A stretch of 64,000 nt of DNA from Sediminicola arcticus (GTDB lineage: Bacteria; Bacteroidota; Bacteroidia; Flavobacteriales; Flavobacteriaceae): the NCBI RefSeq assembly GCF_040566695.1, contig NZ_JBEXAE010000006.1:62001-126000 (forward strand), given 5' to 3'. Shown here in pieces: positions 18,226 through 26,932 of this stretch. The number at the start of each line of letters is the position of its first letter. The stretch's first letter is position 1. Position numbers and translations under genes: made by a program. The notes beneath the pieces are model-generated. The model was not told the origin of the DNA, did no database searches, and worked only from the letters and a program-made list of their open reading frames with translations.

Positions 18226-19326
18226 ATGAATCGAAACCTTATTCTCTCCTTCTTTTTAATTGGTACCCTTTGTTTTTCGCAGACCGATCCTGCCTCTGAA
18301 AAATATACAATAGATGTAAATCAGTTTTATGGTTCCATAATTTTACATAATCCGGATATCTCTCACCTGATCTCTGCCCACCCAGGGGGATTGATTCTTG
18401 GGGTGAATAGGAAAACCTATGGGTATGAAGAATGGGAGGCAGAGTTCAATTATCCAGACGTGGGTTATTCCTTCATCTATCAGGATATGAACAATAGTAC
18501 CTTAGGGAAGAATTATGGATTGTATGCGCATTATAATTTCTATTTACTTAACAGAAATCTCCAATTCCGACTGGGACAGGGAATTGCTTACACTTCGAAC
18601 CCTTATGATAAAGTAGAAAACTTCAGGAATAATGCCTATGGATCAGATTTTTTAAGTTCCACCTATCTTATGCTAAACTACCATAAGGAAAATATTTTTA
18701 AAGGTTTGGGATTTAAGGTAGGACTGTCTGTGGTACATTACTCCAATGCCAATTTTAGGGCTCCTAATACCTCTACTAATACTTTGGCCTTTAATGCTGG
18801 CCTGGTGTATGACCTTGATGGAGGGAAAACTATAGATTACCTCCCAGCCGTAGAGAAGGAAAAAATAAAAGAACCAATTCGCTATAATTTTGCCTTTAGG
18901 ACGGGACTAAACGAAAGTGATGTGATCAATTCAGGACAATATCCTTTTTACATTGTTTCTGCCTATGCAGATAAAAGATTGGGAAGAAAAAGTGCACTTC
19001 AATTGGGAGGAGATGTATTTTTCTCCAATTTTTTAAAGGAATTGATCAGGTACCAATCCATAGCGTTTCCAGAATTGCAAGTTTCAGCGGATGATGATTA
19101 TAAAAGAGTGGGGTTATTTGTGGGTCATGAACTTTTTATTAATCAAATTTCTGTGATCTCACAGTTGGGGTACTATGTCTATTATCCCTTTGATTTTGAA
19201 GGAAGGGTCTATAATAGAATAGGACTAAAACGATATTTTGGGGATAAATTATTTGCAGCCATCACCTTGAAATCGCACGGAGCGAAAGCAGAAGCTGTAG
19301 AATTTGGTGTTGGGATACGATTGTAA
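18226..19326 (+). CDS. PagL-like acyloxyacyl hydrolase / outer membrane lipid A deacylase
   Basis: 366 residues from ATG 18226, with a signal peptide (NLILSFFLIGTLCFSQ). An in-frame ATG at 18169 would put 19 extra residues before the signal, so it was rejected. The motif VHYSNANFRAPN at 170-181 matches the PagL active site (HYSNA-x4-PN), giving His171 and Ser173 as catalytic candidates. PagL enzymes are small beta-barrels that remove the 3-O acyl chain of lipid A. This protein is about twice the usual PagL length, with a second beta-rich half of unknown role. It ends in IRL, consistent with a barrel's last strand. Confidence 0.8.
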   Translation: MNRNLILSFFLIGTLCFSQTDPASEKYTIDVNQFYGSIILHNPDISHLISAHPGGLILGVNRKTYGYEEWEAEFNYPDVGYSFIYQDMNNSTLGKNYGLYAHYNFYLLNRNLQFRLGQGIAYTSNPYDKVENFRNNAYGSDFLSSTYLMLNYHKENIFKGLGFKVGLSVVHYSNANFRAPNTSTNTLAFNAGLVYDLDGGKTIDYLPAVEKEKIKEPIRYNFAFRTGLNESDVINSGQYPFYIVSAYADKRLGRKSALQLGGDVFFSNFLKELIRYQSIAFPELQVSADDDYKRVGLFVGHELFINQISVISQLGYYVYYPFDFEGRVYNRIGLKRYFGDKLFAAITLKSHGAKAEAVEFGVGIRL

Positions 19327-19387
19327 TAGTAGTCCCTGTATTTTTTAGGTTTAAAATAAATAATATTCGATATCAGTAAAATCAAAA

Positions 19388-20152
19388 ATGATGTTCAAAA
19401 TATTCAAAGTAGTATCTTTTTTGTTGTTGGTTCTCCTTGCCTCTTGTAACAATGAAAACGCACCCGATTGTTTTCAAAATGCAGGAGATTTAGTATTGGA
19501 AGAAGTGTCTGTTCCTGAATTTAACAAAATAACGGTCTACGATAATGTTGAATTGATTCTTAAACAAGGTGATGTTACCATGGTAGAAATAGAAACTGGA
19601 GAGTTCTTGCGTAATGAGGTTACGGCTGAGGTAGTAGATGGTAGATTGCTCTTACGGGATACAAACGATTGTAATTTTACCCGCGACTATAACCTCACAA
19701 AGATATTTGTTACAGCTCCAAATATTGTGGAGATTAGAAGCAGTACAGGGTTCCCGATATCTAGTGATGGTGTCCTTAATTACCAAAGTATAGCACTACT
19801 TTCAGAGTCTTTTACAGTACCAGATGCAGAAAACACAAGTGGTTCTTTTGATTTGGAATTAAATTCCGAAATTGTTCGTATCGTTTCGAACGGAATTTCA
19901 TTTTTTAAATTAAGGGGAAATACCGTTAACTTCAATATTACTTTTGCTGCTGGGGATTCCCGTTTGGATGCCAATGAATTGATATCGGAAAATATCAGTC
20001 TTGATCATAGGGGATCCAATGATATGCTTTTACGTCCTACCCAGTCCTTAAGGGGGACCTTGAGGGGTACGGGAGACGTTGTTAGTTATGAACGCCCTTC
20101 CTTAGTGGAGGTTGATGAAATTTATAAAGGTCGACTCATATTCCTAGATTAG
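19388..20152 (+). CDS. GIN-domain (DUF2807) lipoprotein
   Basis: 254 residues with a lipoprotein signal whose lipobox ends LLASC (Cys20), so it is probably lipid-anchored on the envelope. The body, from FNKITVYDNVELILKQGD on, fits the head GIN/DUF2807 fold, a putative auto-transporter adhesin head that forms a beta-helix. Such proteins are common in Bacteroidota and mostly unstudied. ATG 19391 is an equally good start. It stands alone between envelope genes; a shared function is not shown. Confidence 0.8.
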   Translation: MMFKIFKVVSFLLLVLLASCNNENAPDCFQNAGDLVLEEVSVPEFNKITVYDNVELILKQGDVTMVEIETGEFLRNEVTAEVVDGRLLLRDTNDCNFTRDYNLTKIFVTAPNIVEIRSSTGFPISSDGVLNYQSIALLSESFTVPDAENTSGSFDLELNSEIVRIVSNGISFFKLRGNTVNFNITFAAGDSRLDANELISENISLDHRGSNDMLLRPTQSLRGTLRGTGDVVSYERPSLVEVDEIYKGRLIFLD

Positions 20153-20249
20153 GAGATCGCCATCAATCTTAAGCTTCCTATTGTTAATCTAATTAACGCA
20201 CTTGCATGTAAAAATAGTTTTGATAGGATATACGTATATTTAATGCTAT

Positions 20250-21332
20250 ATGACATTTCCCCTTTTTACATATCTCAAGAATTTTTTTGTTTCTAAAAGA
20301 TTATTAGGAAGAGGAATAGTTCCCGAAAACTTGTTCCAAGCAGATATTTTATTGAAAAGACTTTTTGAAGAAAAAAAGACCCCAGGTTTGGCTATTACGG
20401 TTTTAAAAGAAGGGAACATCATTTTTCAAAAAGGGTTTGGGTATGCAGATCTGGACACTAAAAAGCGGATAGACCCAAAGAAAACTATGTTTAGGATTGC
20501 CAGTGTCTCCAAGCCCATTGCTGCCACAGCCTTGGCTCATATGGTTGAAGACGGTATAATAGATCTCGACACTTCATTTTATAGGTATGTGCCCTTCTAT
20601 CCGAAAAAGGAATATGATTTTACCATTCGTCAATTAGCAGGCCATACAGCTGGCATAAGAGGGTATCAAGGCAAGGAACACGGTTTGAACAAGCCCTACT
20701 CCATTAAGGAAAGCATTGAAATTTTTAAGGATTCAGAACTGCTCTTTGAACCCGGAACCAGTTACCATTATACGAGTTACGACTGGGTATTGGTATCCCT
20801 GGCCATGCAGGAGGCGAGTGGGATTCCGTTTGATGAATATGTTAGAGACAAGGTGCTACATCCTTTAAAACTGCAAAACACATTCCCTGAAGTTGCCCAT
20901 AAAAGGTATCCCAAGGCGGCAACCTTCTATTCTAAGAATAGACTAGGTTTTAGAAAGTCAATCCCTGTGAATAATTGGTACAAACAGGCAGGAGGTGGTT
21001 TTCTTTCCACCTCTGATGATATTGCTAATTTTGGAAATGCCTATCTTCAAAAAAAAGCAGATAGACATTCTTGGTGCCAATTTATTAACACTGAAATGGT
21101 GAATGGTAAGCCCACGTATTATGGGTTGGGATGGCAGGTGAGTATGGATAAAAAAGGGAGGCATTTTTATGGGCATATTGGCAACGGAGTAGGAGGTTAT
21201 TCTAATTTTTTTGTGTATCCAAAACAGCAAGTGGTATTCTCTATCTTGGTGAATTGTACAAATCCGAATATTCAGCAAGAGTTGGATGAGATCATAGATG
21301 AAATATTAAACACGCTGTCTCTTCTTGAATAG
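20250..21332 (+). CDS. Serine hydrolase of the beta-lactamase / class C family
   Basis: 360 residues. The SxxK motif is S85-V-S-K88 in FRIASVSKPIAATA; a Tyr motif lies in YHYTSYDW and the HIGNGVGGYSNFF segment stands where class C enzymes have KTG. This family includes esterases, D-amino-acid peptidases and penicillin-binding proteins, so substrate cannot be named. The N-terminus is short and hydrophobic (FPLFTYLKNFFVS) but not a convincing signal peptide. A small TCTGGC/GCCAGA hairpin follows at 21343-21360 with a weak T-run. Confidence 0.85.
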   Translation: MTFPLFTYLKNFFVSKRLLGRGIVPENLFQADILLKRLFEEKKTPGLAITVLKEGNIIFQKGFGYADLDTKKRIDPKKTMFRIASVSKPIAATALAHMVEDGIIDLDTSFYRYVPFYPKKEYDFTIRQLAGHTAGIRGYQGKEHGLNKPYSIKESIEIFKDSELLFEPGTSYHYTSYDWVLVSLAMQEASGIPFDEYVRDKVLHPLKLQNTFPEVAHKRYPKAATFYSKNRLGFRKSIPVNNWYKQAGGGFLSTSDDIANFGNAYLQKKADRHSWCQFINTEMVNGKPTYYGLGWQVSMDKKGRHFYGHIGNGVGGYSNFFVYPKQQVVFSILVNCTNPNIQQELDEIIDEILNTLSLLE

Positions 21333-21471
21333 GTTTTAGCATTCTGGCATTCTAGCCAGATGACTTTCTTACATTCCTCCGAAAAGTTTCTTTATATTTA
21401 TGCAAACCGACCAAAATGAAATATTTTTTTCATTTGTGTCGTGTAAAATTTATCAATCCAACTAAACTAAT

Positions 21472-24400
21472 ATGATACACACCGTTCGTTTACTCCTATT
21501 TACCTTTCTTTTATTGCCTTTGTTTTTATATCCTCAACGCAATAAAAAGAAAAACTCCGTACCAGAAACCATATTAATCGATAAAGATTTTAATCAGCTT
21601 AAATGGCGAAGTATAGGACCATTTAGAGGGGGTAGGAGTGTTACAAGTACAGGTGTGGTAGACCAGCCAATGACCTATTATATGGGTTCTACCGGAGGTG
21701 GGGTTTGGAAAACTGTTGATGATGGCATTACGTGGAAAAATATTTCCGATGGTTTCTTTACGACGGGAACAGTTGGTGCCATGGCTGTTGCCGAAAGTAA
21801 TTCCAATATTGTGGTCGTGGGTATGGGCGAACATGCCGCTAGAGGGGTGATGACTTCAATGGGTAATGGTGTTTATAAGTCCATGGATGCAGGTAAAACG
21901 TGGAACCACATCGGACTAGAGAATAGCAGGCATATTTCTGATGTGGTTATAGATCCCAAAGACCCTAATATTATATTTATTTCCGCCCAAGGGGCGCAAT
22001 ACGGAGCTTCAACGGAAAGGGGTGTTTATCGGTCCAATGATGGTGGTGCTACATGGAAAAAAGTACTTTACGTGAATGATCTTACAGGGGCTTCCTCTTT
22101 AAGTATGGATATGAATAACCCTTTAATCCTCTATGCTAGTATGTGGGAACACCAGCGGTTTCCATGGACTATGGTTTCGGGGGGAGAAGGTTCTGGACTT
22201 TATAAATCCACGGACGGCGGTACCACTTGGGAAAAGATGAAAGAAGGATTGCCAAAGGAAATGGGTAAATCTGGTATTTCGGTATCACGTGCAAATTCTG
22301 AAAGGGTGTATGCAGTTGTGGAAGCCGAAGGAAAGCAAGGTGGGGTATATCGTTCGGATGATGGCGGTAAAAAATGGAAACAGACAAGTAAGGATAGGAT
22401 CAATATTGCAAGGTCTTGGTATTATATGGAGATTTTTGCGGATCCCCAAAATGAAGACTGGGTGTATGTCCTAAATGCTCCTGTGACTAAATCCATAGAC
22501 GGCGGTGCAAATTTTAGTCCCATTTCCACACCTCATGGCGACAATCACCATTTGTGGATACACCCAAAAAATCATGATATCATGATCAACTCCAATGATG
22601 GAGGTGCCAATGTTTCCAATAATGGAGGCAAAAGCTGGAGTACTCAAGAAAATCAGCCAACGGCACAATTTTATAGGGTCATAACGGATAATTTGGTGCC
22701 TTACAACATTTATGGAGGGCAACAGGATAATTCTTCCGTATCCATAGTGAGTAGAACTACAGATAATGGTATCGATTGGAAGGATTGGCAGCCAGCTTCG
22801 GGTTGTGAAAGTGCTTATTTGGCCTTTGATCCAAATAATCCGGATGTAATTTACGGTGGGTGTTATCAAGGAATTATTGACAAATTTCACAAGGCTTCCC
22901 AGCAATCAAAATCCATTAAAGAGTACCCAGAATTAGGGTTGGGGGTGGCGCCAGCCGATTTTAAGTTCCGCTATAATTGGAATGCCCCAATCATTGCCTC
23001 CCCTCATGACTATAATACCATTTATCATGCTGGGAACGTCGTTTTTAAAACCATGGATGGCGGTACTACCTGGGAGACTATTTCTGGTGATCTTACCAGG
23101 AATGATAAAAGCAAACAAGGACCGGGTGGCGGCCCTTATACCAATGAAGCTGCAGGGGGAGAAAATTACAATACCATCATGTATTTAGTGGAATCAACTC
23201 ATGAAAAAGGAGTGCTTTGGGCCGGTTCGGATGACGGACTTGTGCATATTACCAAAGATGGTGGTACTACATGGCAAAATGTGAGTCCACCTGATTTGGG
23301 CGAGGGTATTGTAAACCATATTGAGGTTTCCCCACATAATCCTGCTATGGCATATGTGACCGTTATGAAATACAAGTTTATGGACCTTGCTCCTTATATT
23401 TATAAAACATCAGATTACGGTGCTACTTGGACTAAGGTGGTTAATGGTATTTCTGACCCACATACCTTCGTACGGGTGGTTAAGGAAGATCCAAAGAAAC
23501 CGGGACTGCTTTATGCAGGGACAGAAACTGGTCTTTATATTTCCTTTAACGCAGGGGCTAATTGGCAACCTTTTCAATTGAATCTACCGGTGGTGGCCAT
23601 TAATGATTTAACAATACATGACAATGATCTGATTGCTGCCACGGCAGGAAGATCGTTCTGGATCTTGGATGACCTTAGTGCCCTACAAAATACCGATTTC
23701 AATAGGGAAAGTATGATGTTGTTTAAACCTAAGGATACCTATCTTCTTTTTGGTGGTAGCAGTGATGAGCCAGTGCCTGGAATAGGACAGAATCCTAAGG
23801 AGGGTGTTACGATGGATTATTACCTGCCGATGGCAGCGGATAGTGTAGATTTAAAATTAGAAGTATTTAGAGGAGATAAGCTCATAAGGACCTATACCAA
23901 TAAAAAGGCAAAAGATTTTAAATCATGGCCTGGAGGTCCGTCCAAACCTGAAGTGCTTTCCTCAAAAAAAGGTTACAATCGTTTCACTTGGGATTTTAGG
24001 ACAGAAGATCTATCCGTTGTAGATAAAGTATTTTCATTGGGAGGGAATAGTGGCTACCGAGTGGGACCTGGGGCGTATTCCTTAAAGCTTACGATGGAAG
24101 GAAATATTTCCGAAACTTTGGTAACCATTATGGCGAATCCAAATATAGAAGCAAGCACTGCTGATTATGTTGAGCAGCAAGACATATTGGCCACTATAGA
24201 TAAGACCATTCAGGACATGCATGAAGCTGTTAATCAAATGCGCTCCGCCAAAGGTCAAATTCAGGCCTATAAAAACTTACTAGAAAAAAATAATTCGATA
24301 TCAGGCACCAAAGAATTGGTAGTATTGGGAGACTCGCTGGTAAACCGTATTGAAATGTGGGAAGAGAACCTTATACAGCCAAAACAGGAAACGTTCCAGG

Positions 24401-24630
24401 ATGTTATCAATTTCAACAATAAATTAAGTGCGCAACTATTGCATTTGAAGGGGTATATTGATGAGGCCTATCCTAAAGTGACCCAGGGTGCGAAAACTAG
24501 ATTGACGGATCTATTAGGAGAATGGAATTCCTTTAAAAAAGAGCACGATTCAATCGTAGTTGCCAAAATGAAGGCGTATAACGAGTTGTATAAGACATTG
24601 GAAATCCCCGCTTTGATTATGGGCAAATAA
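21472..24630 (+). CDS. Large secreted BNR/sortilin-type beta-propeller protein
   Basis: 1052 residues with a signal peptide (RLLLFTFLLLPLFLYPQ). Residues about 40-760 contain around eleven Asp-box repeats of the form S-x-D-G-G-x-T-W (for example MDAGKTW, NDGGATW, TDGGTTW, MDGGTTW, KDGGTTW), which build beta-propellers as in sialidases, sortilin/VPS10 and photosystem assembly factors. After the propellers comes a beta domain (FTWDFRTEDLS) and a C-terminal coiled region. Related proteins are often labelled glycosyl hydrolase, but I see no catalytic signature, so enzyme activity is unproven. It ends at a strong bidirectional terminator. Confidence 0.82.
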   Translation: MIHTVRLLLFTFLLLPLFLYPQRNKKKNSVPETILIDKDFNQLKWRSIGPFRGGRSVTSTGVVDQPMTYYMGSTGGGVWKTVDDGITWKNISDGFFTTGTVGAMAVAESNSNIVVVGMGEHAARGVMTSMGNGVYKSMDAGKTWNHIGLENSRHISDVVIDPKDPNIIFISAQGAQYGASTERGVYRSNDGGATWKKVLYVNDLTGASSLSMDMNNPLILYASMWEHQRFPWTMVSGGEGSGLYKSTDGGTTWEKMKEGLPKEMGKSGISVSRANSERVYAVVEAEGKQGGVYRSDDGGKKWKQTSKDRINIARSWYYMEIFADPQNEDWVYVLNAPVTKSIDGGANFSPISTPHGDNHHLWIHPKNHDIMINSNDGGANVSNNGGKSWSTQENQPTAQFYRVITDNLVPYNIYGGQQDNSSVSIVSRTTDNGIDWKDWQPASGCESAYLAFDPNNPDVIYGGCYQGIIDKFHKASQQSKSIKEYPELGLGVAPADFKFRYNWNAPIIASPHDYNTIYHAGNVVFKTMDGGTTWETISGDLTRNDKSKQGPGGGPYTNEAAGGENYNTIMYLVESTHEKGVLWAGSDDGLVHITKDGGTTWQNVSPPDLGEGIVNHIEVSPHNPAMAYVTVMKYKFMDLAPYIYKTSDYGATWTKVVNGISDPHTFVRVVKEDPKKPGLLYAGTETGLYISFNAGANWQPFQLNLPVVAINDLTIHDNDLIAATAGRSFWILDDLSALQNTDFNRESMMLFKPKDTYLLFGGSSDEPVPGIGQNPKEGVTMDYYLPMAADSVDLKLEVFRGDKLIRTYTNKKAKDFKSWPGGPSKPEVLSSKKGYNRFTWDFRTEDLSVVDKVFSLGGNSGYRVGPGAYSLKLTMEGNISETLVTIMANPNIEASTADYVEQQDILATIDKTIQDMHEAVNQMRSAKGQIQAYKNLLEKNNSISGTKELVVLGDSLVNRIEMWEENLIQPKQETFQDVINFNNKLSAQLLHLKGYIDEAYPKVTQGAKTRLTDLLGEWNSFKKEHDSIVVAKMKAYNELYKTLEIPALIMGK

Positions 24631-24665
24631 TATTTTTTATAAGGGCATATGAATGCATAGTGAAT

Positions 24666-24694
24666 AAAAAGAGCCTCTTCTGGAGGCTCTTTTT
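24666..24694. terminator. Bidirectional terminator between the BNR gene and gldA
   Basis: AAAAAGAGCCTC (24666-24677) and GAGGCTCTTTTT (24683-24694) form a 12-bp stem with a 5-base loop, with A and T runs on the two sides. It can serve the convergent genes on both strands. Confidence 0.9.
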
Positions 24695-24718
24695 ATTTTA
24701 AGCTTAGTGATTTTATTT

Positions 24719-25615
24719 TTAATTAGTTGTCAATTCTGTGAATAGACTTTCTAGATTTTTGTTCTTTCTACTTAATTGTAAGGTCTTAAGCTGATTGTCA
24801 TGCGCAAAATCAAAAACAATGGGTCGCATATCTATAGAAGTGTTAAAAGTAATATCATAGACAAAGCCCATAACGTTTTTAACATGTACAACATTAGGCA
24901 ACTTTAGCAAGAAGGCTTCCTCCACCCTATAATCAAATTCAACTTCTATAATTTGCTCTTCCTCAGATCTTAATTCCTCCAATTTTTTATCGGCAACTAT
25001 AACTCCTTTGTTGATGATAATGACACGGTCACAAACGGCTTCTACCTCTTTCATAATATGGGTGGAGAGTAGGATGGTTTTTTCTTTTCCAATCTCTTTT
25101 ATTAGTTTACGAATCTCTAAGAGTTGATTGGGATCTAAACCTGTGGTAGGTTCATCTAAGATTAACACTTTTGGATCGTGCAATAAGGCGGCCGCAAGTC
25201 CCACTCTTTGTCGGTACCCCTTGGAGAGTTGCCCAATTTTTTTATGGGATTCTGGTGTTAGGCCTGTTTGGTCAATCACAGTTTCAATTCGGTCTTTCCT
25301 AACCTTATAAACGTTGGCATTAAATGCCAAGTACTCCTTTACATACATATCTAGATAAAGTGGATTGTGTTCCGGTAGGTACCCAATACTTTTTTGCACC
25401 TCTTTTTTGTTGGTTTGCACGTTAAAAGAATTTACGGCAGCTTCCCCGCTATCTGCTAGGCTGTATGTGGTAAGAATTTTCATCAAGGTAGATTTTCCTG
25501 CACCGTTAGGACCTAAGAATCCAACAATTTCACCTTTCCCGATGGTAAAGGATATATTTGACAGTGCTTTTTGAGAACCAAAACTTTTAGAGATGTTTTT
25601 GACCGTTATGGACAT
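24719..25615 (-). CDS. gldA: Gliding motility ABC transporter ATP-binding protein GldA
   Basis: 298 residues of an ABC ATPase: Walker A GPNGAGKS (35-42), signature LSKGYRQ (130-136), Walker B LILDEP (151-156) and the switch His in LLSTHIMKEV. The N-terminus MSITVKNISKSFGSQKAL and the roughly 300-residue length match flavobacterial GldA, which works with GldF and GldG in gliding. Those partners are not in this window. I chose the ATG whose first base is 25615; an in-frame ATG at 25633 adds six residues not seen in the family. A -7 box lies just upstream. Generic ABC exporter is the alternative. Confidence 0.82.
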   Translation of the reverse strand: MSITVKNISKSFGSQKALSNISFTIGKGEIVGFLGPNGAGKSTLMKILTTYSLADSGEAAVNSFNVQTNKKEVQKSIGYLPEHNPLYLDMYVKEYLAFNANVYKVRKDRIETVIDQTGLTPESHKKIGQLSKGYRQRVGLAAALLHDPKVLILDEPTTGLDPNQLLEIRKLIKEIGKEKTILLSTHIMKEVEAVCDRVIIINKGVIVADKKLEELRSEEEQIIEVEFDYRVEEAFLLKLPNVVHVKNVMGFVYDITFNTSIDMRPIVFDFAHDNQLKTLQLSRKNKNLESLFTELTTN

Positions 25616-25630
25616 AAAAATAATTTTAAC

Positions 25631-25638
25631 CAAAAATA
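25631..25638 (-). promoter_or_regulatory. -7 promoter element for gldA
   Basis: On the minus strand this reads TATTTTTG, an exact TAnnTTTG match, 16 bp before the gldA ATG, giving a leader of only about 8 bases. No clear -33 element is seen. Confidence 0.5.
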
Positions 25639-25899
25639 AAGCAAATTAACGAAACAGAGATTTCTAAATACAACTAGATAGCGTTTGTATGCGTTGGTGT
25701 TTGTGGTTAAAGAATTCATACCTGTGGTAGGCTTAGTGTTCGTTCAATCATTTTGAGATTCCATTATTCGTAATTAAAGTTCTTTTTTAGGGGCTTATAC
25801 GTGGCGATTGTTTAATTAATTAGAATATTTAAAAAAAGAATCTCATAAAAGCTGAATTTTAAATATAATATTTACCTTAGCTGAAGATTATATAGGAAA

Positions 25900-25971
25900 A
25901 TGACAAAGCAATATATCTGGAACGGTTTTTATTTCTACTTCTTTTTTAAGAGAAGTACGGGACTGTTCTAG
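25900..25971 (+). CDS. Aromatic leader peptide of the phe/tyr operon (attenuator peptide)
   Basis: A 23-codon frame, ATG 25900-25902 to TAG 25969-25971, too short for usual gene finding. Ten residues are aromatic: Tyr5, Trp7, the run FYFYFFF at 10-16 (codons 25927-25947) and Phe23. E. coli PheL is the model: a short peptide full of Phe codons before pheA. The last codons overlap the antiterminator segment at 25956-25964, and a terminator follows 24 bases after the stop. Downstream genes make Phe and Tyr and the first committed step towards all three aromatic amino acids. The frame and composition are seen; function as a sensor is inferred but strongly supported by the geometry. Confidence 0.85.
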   Translation: MTKQYIWNGFYFYFFFKRSTGLF

Positions 25972-26027
25972 CATATTTTAAAAATATAGATAGCAAAAAA
26001 GTCCCGTGAAAACAGGGACTTTTTTTT
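25956..26027 (+). promoter_or_regulatory. Transcription attenuator: mutually exclusive antiterminator and terminator
   Basis: Three segments are seen. A: TACGGGACT (25956-25964), inside the leader peptide frame. B: AGTCCCGTG (26000-26008). C: GGGACT (26015-26020). A pairs with B over 9 bp including one G-U. B pairs with C within AAAAAAGTCCC/GGGACTTTTTT (25995-26005 with 26015-26025) around a 9-base loop, followed by more T, a classic intrinsic terminator. A and C share GGGACT and so compete for B. A ribosome stalled on aromatic codons 10-16 would leave A free and block termination; one reaching the TAG would cover A and let the terminator form. Confidence 0.85.
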
Positions 26028-26101
26028 TGGCCCAAACTTAAGCGGTGTTCTTTTTTTATATTAATAAATATTCCCTTGTAAAATAGGGTAGGACAATCAT
26101 A

Positions 26102-26932
26102 ATGGCATTGAGAATAGCAATACAGGGAATAAAAGGATCCAACCACCACCAGGTGGCTAGGGATTACTTTGGTGATGACATAAACCTGGTGGAATGTATG
26201 TCCTTTGATGGGCTGGTAGATCAATTACTCCAAAATAAAGCGGATAAGGGCGTAATGGCCATAGAAAACTCTATCGCAGGCTCCATCATTCCTAATTACG
26301 CTTTGGTGTATAAAAATAACCTGCACATTATTGGGGAGCATTATTTAAACATCCACCACCATTTAATGGTGCTCAAGGGACAAAAAATGGAGGATATCCA
26401 AGAAGTGCATTCTCATCCCATGGCTTTGTTGCAATGCAAGGAATATTTTAGAGATTATCCTACTACAAAACTAGTGGAGGATGTAGATACTGCAGAAACA
26501 GCCAAGAGAATTCAGGAGGGACAATTAAAGTATATCGCTGCGATTGCTCCTAAAGTAGCGGCAGAACTATATGACTTGGAAATTATCGCTTCTGAAATAC
26601 AGACTATTAAAAACAATTCAACAAGGTTTATCATTGTCAAAACACAAAATAAGGTACTCCCTGAAGAAGAAATAAATAAAGCTTCCCTCAGGTTTTTGAC
26701 CGATCATAAAAGGGGAAGTTTGGCGGCGGTATTAAATGTGATGAGCGACTGCAACCTTAACCTAACAAAAATTCAATCCTTGCCCGTAATAGAACGTCCT
26801 TGGAAATATTCCTTTTTCGTGGATGTCACTTTTGATTCTTATGCACATTACGCCAAAGCAAAATCGCTTTTAGAGATTATGTCTGAAGAATTTAAGGTTT
26901 TGGGGGAATATAAAAATGGAAGAAACTTATGA
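26102..26932 (+). CDS. pheA: Prephenate dehydratase
   Basis: 276 residues. The catalytic half has AIENSIAGS, the HPMALLQC segment and NNSTRF with the essential Thr174-Arg175-Phe176; residues about 193-268 are an ACT domain with GSLAAVLNVMSDCNLNLTKIQSLPV, so feedback control by phenylalanine is likely. It converts prephenate to phenylpyruvate. There is no chorismate mutase part, unlike the E. coli P-protein; that activity is in the last gene of the operon. It overlaps the aminotransferase gene by 4 bp (ATGA). Transcription should pass through the attenuator 75 bp upstream. Confidence 0.95.
   Translation: MALRIAIQGIKGSNHHQVARDYFGDDINLVECMSFDGLVDQLLQNKADKGVMAIENSIAGSIIPNYALVYKNNLHIIGEHYLNIHHHLMVLKGQKMEDIQEVHSHPMALLQCKEYFRDYPTTKLVEDVDTAETAKRIQEGQLKYIAAIAPKVAAELYDLEIIASEIQTIKNNSTRFIIVKTQNKVLPEEEINKASLRFLTDHKRGSLAAVLNVMSDCNLNLTKIQSLPVIERPWKYSFFVDVTFDSYAHYAKAKSLLEIMSEEFKVLGEYKNGRNL

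Noticed and set aside
24719..25615. A generic multidrug or sodium ABC exporter ATPase instead of GldA
   Set aside because: Length, N-terminus and the presence of other gld genes favour GldA, though the missing gldF and gldG keep some doubt.
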